This document shows, one piece after another, positions 47,763 through 54,665 of a stretch of 64,000 bases of DNA. The stretch is taken from NCBI RefSeq assembly GCF_042653925.1, contig NZ_JBHSFQ010000030.1, forward strand, positions 1 to 64,000. Reading direction: 5' to 3'. The notes below the pieces were generated by a model, which was not told the origin of the DNA, ran no database searches, and saw nothing but the letters and a program-made list of their open reading frames with translations. The first letter of the stretch is position 1, and every line of letters begins with the position of its first letter. Position numbers and translations under genes: made by a program. The stretch comes from Nocardiopsis_B mangrovi. GTDB taxonomy: Bacteria; Actinomycetota; Actinomycetes; Streptosporangiales; Streptosporangiaceae.

Positions 47763-49949
47763 TCAGTCGAGCGCGTCGATGCGTGCCTGCACCCGGGCCG
47801 CACGCGGGCTGTTCATCTCGGCGAAGAGGTCGCGCGCCCGCGACCAGTGCTCGCGCGCCTCACCGGTCTGCTCCATGTCGGCGCGGAACAGCCCGAGGCG
47901 TTCCAGGTTCTCGGCCTCGTAGTACGGGTTGTCGCGCGCGTGCAGCGCCTCGACGGCCGCGGTGCAGGCTGCGACGGCGTCCTCCATCAGGCCGGCCGCC
48001 GCATAGGCCGCGGCAAGGCTGCCCCGCGCCCGCGCCGCCATCCTCAGGTCGGCGGGCTCCAGGGCTTCGAAGGCCGCGACGGCGTCCTCCAGTTCGGCGA
48101 TCGCCCTCCCCGGGTCCGGCAGCTCCAGCCAGGTGTGCCCGGCGAAGTAGCGCGCGAGGGCGAGGCCGCGGGGCGCCTGGGGGTGGTGCGAACGCTCGTT
48201 CAGGCGGCGGGCTCGCGCGAAGGCGTCGAGGGCCGCGTGCTTGTCGACCGTGTTCGCGAAGCGGCCGTGGAACTCGTGTACGGACGCCGCCAGCAGCAGG
48301 TCGTCCTCGTCGCGCACCAGGTGGAGGGCGCGCTCCAGCTGCTCGCGCGCGTCGTCGGTGCGGCCGAGGTCGGTCAGCGGCCTCGACACCAGGGAGCGCA
48401 GGCGGGCCTCGGCCGCGCCGGCGCCCTGCCGCCGGGCCGCGTCGGCGCCCTGCGTGCCGGTCTCCACCCAGTCGGCCAGATAGCGGTGGTTGAGGTAGAG
48501 CGCGGTCGCCAGTTCCGCGATGCGGTAGGCGCGGGTGTCCAGGCCGCGGCGCACGGCCACCCGGACGGCGATGAGGATGGTGTCGCGTTCGGCGTTCAGC
48601 CAGCGCAGCGCCCTCCCCCGGTCGCCGCCGAACGGATCCGGGACCCCGGCGGTCACCGCCGTGAGGTCGACCGTGCGCAGCCGCGGCCCCATGACGGCCG
48701 CGTCCGCATGGGCGAGCGTGGCGGCGTAGGCGTCAAGGCAGTCGGTGAGGACGGTGTCGCGGGTCTCGGCGCCGTCGTGCTCCAGCGCCAGGTCGGCGGC
48801 GTGCAGCCGGAGCAGGCCGTGCGCGAACCGGAATCTGCCCTCGGTGTCGGCTTCCGCGATGAGTTCGGCTCTGCTCAGGGCGGCCAGGAGGTCCGCCACC
48901 GCCCCGGGTTCCCCGCGGCCGGCGGTCGCCGCCAGCGCCAGGTCGAACGCCGAGCCGGGCCAGCAGCCCAGCGCACGGTAGAGCGCGGCCGCCTCCGCCG
49001 TCAGCCCGTCGTAGGCCACGTTGAACACGGTGGTCAACGTGACGTCGTCGGTCAGCGACAGCGATGTGAGGCGCCTGCGCTCATCGGTCAGTTCGGCCGC
49101 CAGCACCGACAGGCCGGACCTGGAGCCGGAACCGGGTCTGAGCCGTCCCGCGGCGATCACGAGGGCGAGCGGGAGCCCCTCGCAGGCCGCCACGACCGAC
49201 GCCAGGCTCTCCTGGTCGAGGTCGTCGCCCAGCTTGTGTCCGCACTGCTTGGTGAACAGCTCCCCGGCCTCCCGGGGCTCCAGCGGCGGGAGTGTCAGCC
49301 ATTCGGCGTGGTCGAGGGTGAGTTCGCCCAGCCGCGCCCGGCTGCCGACGGCGAGCACGGCACTCTGCGGCCCGTGGGGGATCAGCTCCCTGACCTGCGC
49401 GGCCTGGGTGGCGCCGTCCACGACGACGAGCAGCCGACGGTCGCGGGTGACGGTGCGGAACTGCGCGGCCCGGCCGTGGAGGCCGGCCTTCATGTCCTCC
49501 TTGGGGAGGCCGAGCGACCCCAGGAGTTCACCGAGGGCTTCGCCCGGGCCGGCGGAGCCCTCCGGGTCGAGCCGTTCGTAGTCGACGTAGAGCTGGCCGC
49601 CGTCGAACTCGCGGACCGTTTCGGCGGCGAACCGGTGCACCAGCGCGGACTTCCCCATCCCGCGCGCCCCTCCGACAACGGTGATGCGGGCGCCGGGCTC
49701 CCGGCCGTCCGGCGGCCGGACCGCCCTGCGGACGGCTTCGAGTTCCGCGACGCGGTTGTGCCACCTGCTCGGCGGGTCCGGTACCTCTCCGGGGACCGTC
49801 GGCCGGTGCGGCGGCCGGGGTCCGCCTCCATGGTTGTTCACGATGGTGACGCCTCCCGCGATCGAGTTCGCCTGGACCACCGAGTCGGCCGAGTGCGCGG
49901 AGTTGCGCACGCCTGGGGGAAGCGGGTCGGGGGTCACCGGATCGCTCAC
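47763..49949 (-). CDS. STAND NTPase with TPR-like repeats (NB-ARC type)
   Basis: A 728-residue signal-transduction ATPase. Residues 16-39 hold a short conserved-looking motif (SVVQANSIAGGVTIVNN) before a Pro-rich linker. The NB-ARC core follows: Walker A GGARGMGKS at about 93-101, Walker B RRLLVVVDGA, and CEGLPLALVIAAGRL. A winged-helix region and about six TPR-like helical repeats fill the C-terminal 350 residues. I place the start at GTG 49949 because AGGAGG lies five bases before it; the frame to 50012 has no site. It has no SARP-type DNA-binding domain, unlike AfsR. It is divergent from the MoxR/VWA cassette. Sensors of this type are common in defence and self/non-self systems, but no effector domain is visible. 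Confidence 0.88.
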   Translation of the reverse strand: MSDPVTPDPLPPGVRNSAHSADSVVQANSIAGGVTIVNNHGGGPRPPHRPTVPGEVPDPPSRWHNRVAELEAVRRAVRPPDGREPGARITVVGGARGMGKSALVHRFAAETVREFDGGQLYVDYERLDPEGSAGPGEALGELLGSLGLPKEDMKAGLHGRAAQFRTVTRDRRLLVVVDGATQAAQVRELIPHGPQSAVLAVGSRARLGELTLDHAEWLTLPPLEPREAGELFTKQCGHKLGDDLDQESLASVVAACEGLPLALVIAAGRLRPGSGSRSGLSVLAAELTDERRRLTSLSLTDDVTLTTVFNVAYDGLTAEAAALYRALGCWPGSAFDLALAATAGRGEPGAVADLLAALSRAELIAEADTEGRFRFAHGLLRLHAADLALEHDGAETRDTVLTDCLDAYAATLAHADAAVMGPRLRTVDLTAVTAGVPDPFGGDRGRALRWLNAERDTILIAVRVAVRRGLDTRAYRIAELATALYLNHRYLADWVETGTQGADAARRQGAGAAEARLRSLVSRPLTDLGRTDDAREQLERALHLVRDEDDLLLAASVHEFHGRFANTVDKHAALDAFARARRLNERSHHPQAPRGLALARYFAGHTWLELPDPGRAIAELEDAVAAFEALEPADLRMAARARGSLAAAYAAAGLMEDAVAACTAAVEALHARDNPYYEAENLERLGLFRADMEQTGEAREHWSRARDLFAEMNSPRAARVQARIDALD

Positions 49950-50279
49950 TGCGTCCTCCTGGGCCGCGGGTCCGCGGGAACCTTGGTCACTGATGTTCAC
50001 CCTATGGGCCACGGGATGTGACCGGGTAGCGGAACCCGCTTCCGCATGCGGCCACCCGCGCGGACGGCGCCGCCGTCCGCCCCCGCCGGCGCCCGCTTCC
50101 TGCCGCGATGCCGGTGCGGCCGGGTTTGTCGCCGTCGTGCGGTATACCTACCGGACCGCTGATCGCCTGCCGGGCACGGGCTCGGGCTCCGGTCGGCGGG
50201 TCCCCCCGTGATCCATCGTCTGGAGGTCGATGCCGTGGACGCTGAAGGCACCGAAGCAGGGATCGGGCAAAGGAGCGTG
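49950..50279. promoter_or_regulatory. Divergent promoter region, STAND NTPase versus MoxR/VWA cassette
   Basis: About 330 bases without a gene. GGTATACC at 50141-50148 is a perfect palindrome and also supplies a -10-like TATACC. I see no matching -35 at good spacing. AAAGGAG at 50269-50275 is the ribosome site of the first cassette gene. Confidence 0.45.
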
Positions 50280-50744
50280 GTGAGCGTGCTGCCACCCGCC
50301 CGGCCCCGCAAGCTGGCGAAGGTCCCCTTCGTCGAACTGGCGGACGGGCGGTTGCAAGGGGTGGTGTCGAGCGGGTCCGACATCGCCCGGGTGTACGTCT
50401 CCTCGATCGCCGCCGAGTCCCACGCCCTCACATGCAGCACCAACAACAACAGGCCGTGCGGCGGCCTCGGCTCGTCGCCCTGCAAGCACCTGCGCAGCCT
50501 CGTGGACGAGGCCGTGCTCCAGTACGGGATCGAGCGCGTCGCCGGCTACCTGCGGATCGGCATCGACGCGGATGTCACGTCGGGGACCGATCTCGTCCAC
50601 CGGATGGACCCGCGCCGCGGATCCGCGCAGTCGGGCGTCGTGTTCAGCCGGTTCCTGCGCTACCTGTCCTACCTGGAGGTACCGGCGACCACCGCGCCCC
50701 TTCCCGAGATGCACTGGTTCCCGGCGACGAGGGCGGGCCGCTGA
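50280..50744 (+). CDS. Small SWIM-like zinc-binding protein
   Basis: About 154 residues from the GTG at 50280 (GTG codons at 50277 and 50286 are also possible beside AAAGGAG). Residues 52-70 contain Cys52, Cys60, Cys68 and His70 (LTCSTNN...RPCGG...PCKHL). CxH at the end is the SWIM-domain pattern, but the first two cysteines are seven residues apart rather than one, so it is a variant. The end has a helical FSRFLRYLSYLEVP. SWIM domains bind DNA or proteins. Full-length SWIM proteins near MoxR/VWA genes are usually much longer. Its stop overlaps the next start by one base (TGATG). Confidence 0.65.
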   Translation: MSVLPPARPRKLAKVPFVELADGRLQGVVSSGSDIARVYVSSIAAESHALTCSTNNNRPCGGLGSSPCKHLRSLVDEAVLQYGIERVAGYLRIGIDADVTSGTDLVHRMDPRRGSAQSGVVFSRFLRYLSYLEVPATTAPLPEMHWFPATRAGR

Positions 50745-52156
50745 TGCTGTCCTCACAACTCGCCGAGCTGCTCGAATCCGAGCCGGCCGGGACCGCCGAC
50801 GCCCTCGACGTCGTCGACGGGTTCGACGCGGCGCTCGAACGCGGCCTGGCCCGCCCCGATCCCGCCAACTCCGCGGCCCTGGCCGCGCTGGCGGGCGCCA
50901 TGGCGGCCACACCGCTCGGCACCGCAGTGGGCGAGTCGGTCGACAAGCTCGCCACCGGCGCCGTCGGCGACGGCCGATTCGCCGCGCTGGCGGGCGCCCG
51001 CACCGCCCTGCTCGGCGCGGTCCACGACGCCCTGCTCTCGGGGCTGGACACCGCGCGCGGACAGGCCCGGGACGCCCTCCCCGCGGCCGATGCGCCGGCG
51101 CCCGCGGCCGACAACGTGCTCGCCGGCAGCCGCGCCTGGCTCTCCGAACTCGCCATCACCGGATGGCTCGGGGTCGACCGCGACATCGCCTCCGGCGGCG
51201 GCCGAACAATCGACGCGCTGCTGGCGGATCCCGCCCGCCGCAGGCTGGCGGTGCTGCTCGACGGCCTGGCCGCCGAACTCCAGGCGTCGTGCCCGGTCGC
51301 GGCGATGGACGGCCTGCCGGCCCGCCGCTGGGCCGACCTGTGGACGCGCGCCGTCATGCTCTCGCAGGACGGCGGGCTCGCGCCCGCGCAGCCCGCCGCC
51401 GAGGCCACCGGCCGGCTGCTGCCCCTCGGCGCCGATGTCCATGAACACGGCACGGCCGTGCAGGTGCAGGTCCACGCCGTCTTCGAGCCCGCCGACGGCG
51501 CCCCGCCCCGGCTGGTGCGCGCCAATCTGGCCGCCGCGAAGGTGGACGCCGTCGTGGGCCCGGCGGTGTGGAAGCTGCTGGCCGACCACCCCGTGCTGCT
51601 GGGGGCGCTGGCCGGGCACCGCTCCGTCGACATCACCACGATGCCGCTGCTGGACACCGGCGACCTGCTCTGGCACGACGACCGTGCCGCCGAGGGCGAT
51701 CCCGCCGACCCCTTCGCCACGGCCCGGCTCCGGCTCGCCGACGCGGTGGCGCCCGCCGTCCCGGCGCTCGACCGCCACCCGGTGCGCATCGCCGAGCCGG
51801 TGCTGGTCGAGGGCTACAAGGCCACCAAGCCCAAGGGCGACGGCCCGCCCCGCGTCACCTTCGTCCTCGACGGCGTCGAACTGCCCGTCGACACCGTCCG
51901 CCTGCCCGCCGCCGGCCCGCTCACCGCGAAGCTGGTGGCCGCGTCGTCGGCCTGCATCGGCCTGATGCGCTGGGACGCCGGCGGCTGGTCGCTGCAACCC
52001 CTCGGCGTCCAGACGGCGGTGAAGCGGCAGCCGACCCCGGTCCACAACGGCGACTGGGCGCTGGGCCCCACGGATCCCAAGGTCGCCAAGGCCGAGGCGC
52101 GCAACGACGCCCTGGCCGTGCTCCGCGAGCGCGCAGGACGGTTGCTGAGACGATGA
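50744..52156 (+). CDS. Uncharacterised 470-residue protein of the MoxR/VWA cassette
   Basis: I do not recognise the family with confidence. By operon position it may be related to DUF5691-type proteins. The N-terminal 200 residues are Ala/Leu-rich and helical (for example AALAALAGAMAATPLGTAVGESVDKLATGAVGDGRFAALAGARTALLGAVHDALL, shown only as a type). The C-terminal half is mixed alpha/beta with DLWTRAVMLSQDG, VQVQVHAVFEP, GDLLWHDDR and VTFVLDGVELPVDTVRLPAAGP. No signal peptide, membrane segment or enzyme motif is seen. Its start overlaps the SWIM-like gene and its end overlaps the VWA gene (ATGA), so it is an integral part of the cassette. A scaffold or substrate adaptor is one possibility. 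Confidence 0.75.
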   Translation: MLSSQLAELLESEPAGTADALDVVDGFDAALERGLARPDPANSAALAALAGAMAATPLGTAVGESVDKLATGAVGDGRFAALAGARTALLGAVHDALLSGLDTARGQARDALPAADAPAPAADNVLAGSRAWLSELAITGWLGVDRDIASGGGRTIDALLADPARRRLAVLLDGLAAELQASCPVAAMDGLPARRWADLWTRAVMLSQDGGLAPAQPAAEATGRLLPLGADVHEHGTAVQVQVHAVFEPADGAPPRLVRANLAAAKVDAVVGPAVWKLLADHPVLLGALAGHRSVDITTMPLLDTGDLLWHDDRAAEGDPADPFATARLRLADAVAPAVPALDRHPVRIAEPVLVEGYKATKPKGDGPPRVTFVLDGVELPVDTVRLPAAGPLTAKLVAASSACIGLMRWDAGGWSLQPLGVQTAVKRQPTPVHNGDWALGPTDPKVAKAEARNDALAVLRERAGRLLRR

Positions 52157-53535
52157 ACGACACCACCGCGACGGCGGCGGACGGCACCGCGGCCGACGCC
52201 GACCGCAACCGGCGCCAAGTGCTCTACTGGCGGCTGCTGGCCAAGCTCTTCTCCGGCGAGGAACAACCCGCCCTGGAGAAGGCGAGCGTGGCCATCGTCG
52301 ACGACATCGGGCTGCCCGCGGCGCTGCTCGACCCGGGCGTGACCGTCGACACCGTTGTCCAGCGCTTCCCCGAACTCGCCGCGGAGTTCGACGGCCTGAC
52401 CGCGAGCGGCGACGCCGCCGAGCCGGGCACGGCCGCCGTGGGCGCCGACGAGGTGCGGCGCGCCGCCCTGGTGTCCAAGCTGCTGCTCAACGCGTTCAGC
52501 ACCGGCACCGGCGACGTCAGCGCCACCCGGCTCGCCGAATGGCAGGCCGACGCCGGCTGGCTGAAGCGCGCGATGTGCGGGCAGCCGGGCGCCTCCCCCG
52601 CCGGTGCCTCCCCGAGCGGGGCCGACGGCGGCGGGCTCGGCAACGGACTGGACGGCGTGCTCGGCGACCTGGAGGGCGACCTCGTCCGGCGGATGCGCCT
52701 GCGCGAGGTCCTGGCCGACCCCGCCCTCGCCGCCCGCCTGACCCCCAGCCTGTCGCTGATCGAGCAGCTGCTGCGGGACAAGGCCAACCTGTCGGGCACC
52801 GCGCTGGCCAACGCCAAGGCGCTGATCCGCCGCTATGTCGACGAGGTCGCCGAGGTGCTGCGGACCCAGGTCCAGCAGACCAGCGCCGGCGCCGTCGACC
52901 GGTCGGTGCCGCCGAAGCGCGTGTTCCGCAACCTCGACATCGACCGCACGATCTGGAAGAACCTCACCAACTGGGACCCGGAGGCGGAGCGGCTCTACGT
53001 CGACCGGCTGTTCTACCGGCACACCGCCAAGCGGGTCAGCCCGGCGCGGCTGATCGTGGTCGTGGACCAGTCCGGGTCCATGGTCGACTCGATGGTCAAC
53101 TGCACCATCCTCGCGTCGATCTTCGCCGGCCTGCCCAAGGTGGACGTGCACCTGATCGCCTACGACACCCGCGCGATCGACCTGACCCCGTGGGTGGACG
53201 ACCCGTTCGAGATGCTGCTGCGGACCAAGCTCGGCGGCGGCAACGACGGCCCGGTCGCCATGGCCATGGCGCGGCCGAAGATCACCGACCCGCACGACAC
53301 CGTGATGGTCTGGATCTCGGACTTCTACGAGTTCGACCGGTCGCAGCCCCTGTTCACCTCCATCGAGGCGCTGCACCGGTCCGGGGTCAGGTTCATCCCG
53401 GTGGGCTCGGTGACCAGCAGCGGCCGCCAGCACGTCGACCCGTGGTTCCGGCAGCGGTTCAAGGACCTGGGCACCCCGGTGGTCTCGGGCCACATCAGCA
53501 AGCTCGTGTTCGAACTCAAGACATTCCTCGGCTAG
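52153..53535 (+). CDS. VWA-domain protein, ViaA/CoxE-like
   Basis: A 460-residue protein. The N-terminal 250 residues are helical with a Gly/Ala/Ser linker near residue 145. The von Willebrand A domain fills the C-terminus. The MIDAS is intact: DQSGS starting at Asp305, Thr in RTKLGGGND, and Asp in WISDFYEF. RVFRNLDIDRTIWKNLTNWDPEAERLYVDRLFY just before it is typical of VWA partners of MoxR ATPases, such as ViaA with RavA. It should bind the MoxR ring in a metal-dependent way. ATGA overlap with the previous gene and a 14-base gap to the MoxR gene support one operon. Confidence 0.9.
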   Translation: MNDTTATAADGTAADADRNRRQVLYWRLLAKLFSGEEQPALEKASVAIVDDIGLPAALLDPGVTVDTVVQRFPELAAEFDGLTASGDAAEPGTAAVGADEVRRAALVSKLLLNAFSTGTGDVSATRLAEWQADAGWLKRAMCGQPGASPAGASPSGADGGGLGNGLDGVLGDLEGDLVRRMRLREVLADPALAARLTPSLSLIEQLLRDKANLSGTALANAKALIRRYVDEVAEVLRTQVQQTSAGAVDRSVPPKRVFRNLDIDRTIWKNLTNWDPEAERLYVDRLFYRHTAKRVSPARLIVVVDQSGSMVDSMVNCTILASIFAGLPKVDVHLIAYDTRAIDLTPWVDDPFEMLLRTKLGGGNDGPVAMAMARPKITDPHDTVMVWISDFYEFDRSQPLFTSIEALHRSGVRFIPVGSVTSSGRQHVDPWFRQRFKDLGTPVVSGHISKLVFELKTFLG

Positions 53536-53549
53536 GAGAACCGAACGAC

Positions 53550-54665
53550 ATGACCGACGAACTGCTACGCGCGCCCGCCGAGGTCAAGTACGCCGACGAG
53601 CTGGACTGGCTGGAGTCCGTCGACGACGGCGCCAAGCCGTTCTCGTGGCGGCTCAGCCCCAAGATGGCGCGGCTGTTCATCCTCGGCTCCGAGCCCGCCG
53701 ACGGCCTCGACCGCGAGATCTCGCAGAAGTGGTTCGGCGACCGCACCTTCGTCGAGCGAAGCATCGTGACCCTGGCGTCGGACCGCGGCCTGCTGCTCAT
53801 CGGCGACCCCGGCACCGGCAAGAGCTGGCTGGCCGAGCTGCTGTCGGCCGCCATCAGCCGCAACTCCACCCTCGTCGTCCAGGGCACCGCGGGGACCACC
53901 GAGGACCACATCAAGTACTCGTGGAACATCTCCATGGTGATCGCCAAGGGGCAGTCCCGGGAGTCCATGATCCCCTCGCCGATCATGACCGCGATGGAGA
54001 CCGGGCAGATCGGCCGGTTCGAGGAGCTGACCCGGTCGACCAGCGACGTGCAGGACGCGCTGATCTCGATCCTCTCCGAGAAGTACGTGTCCATCCCCGA
54101 GCTGGACGACGACAACACCGTGTTCGCCAAGCCCGGGTTCTCGATCATCGCCACGGCCAACAGCCGCGACAAGGGCGTCAACGACCTGTCCTCGGCGCTG
54201 AAGCGGCGGTTCAACTTCGTCAAGATCCCGGTGGTGACCAACAAGCGCAGCGAGACCGAGATCGTCCGGTTCCGCACCACGGAGCTGCTGCGCCGGCACC
54301 GCATCGAGCTGGACGTCCCGCCGACGCTGCTGGACATCCTGCTGCAGAGCTTCGCCGACCTGCGCACCGCCGCGGCATCGGCCACCAGCGACGACGAGAA
54401 GCTCGAATCGGCGCTGTCCACGGCCGAGCAGATCGGCGTCCTGGAGGACGCCATCCTGCACAGCCACTTCTTCGGCGACCGCACCCTGCGGGCCCAGACC
54501 CTCGCGGGGTCGATGGTCGGCTCGCTGGCCCGCCGCTCCCCGGAGGACCTGACCATCCTCAACAAGTTCTGGCACGGGGTCGTCGAGCCCCGCAGCAAGG
54601 CCGACGGCGGGGCCTGGACGGAGTTCCTGGCCGGCGGCAAGCAGGCGATCGACACCCTGTCATGA
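53550..54665 (+). CDS. MoxR-family AAA+ ATPase
   Basis: A 371-residue AAA+ chaperone-like ATPase. Walker A is GDPGTGKS at residues 85-92, sensor 1 is IIATANSRDKG, and the arginine-finger/sensor region is SSALKRRFNFVKIP. The Walker B region reads GRFEELTRSTSDVQDALISILSEKYV, with Glu-Glu where most MoxR proteins have Asp-Glu. TAGGAGAA at 53532-53539 serves as the ribosome site and includes the VWA stop. MoxR rings remodel protein complexes with a VWA partner. Here the partner is encoded directly before it and the likely client or effector directly after. Confidence 0.93.
   Translation: MTDELLRAPAEVKYADELDWLESVDDGAKPFSWRLSPKMARLFILGSEPADGLDREISQKWFGDRTFVERSIVTLASDRGLLLIGDPGTGKSWLAELLSAAISRNSTLVVQGTAGTTEDHIKYSWNISMVIAKGQSRESMIPSPIMTAMETGQIGRFEELTRSTSDVQDALISILSEKYVSIPELDDDNTVFAKPGFSIIATANSRDKGVNDLSSALKRRFNFVKIPVVTNKRSETEIVRFRTTELLRRHRIELDVPPTLLDILLQSFADLRTAAASATSDDEKLESALSTAEQIGVLEDAILHSHFFGDRTLRAQTLAGSMVGSLARRSPEDLTILNKFWHGVVEPRSKADGGAWTEFLAGGKQAIDTLS

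Noticed and set aside
50141..50148. GGTATACC as a firm promoter or operator
   Set aside because: A single 8-bp palindrome with no -35 at proper spacing and no matching second copy is too weak to call beyond a note.
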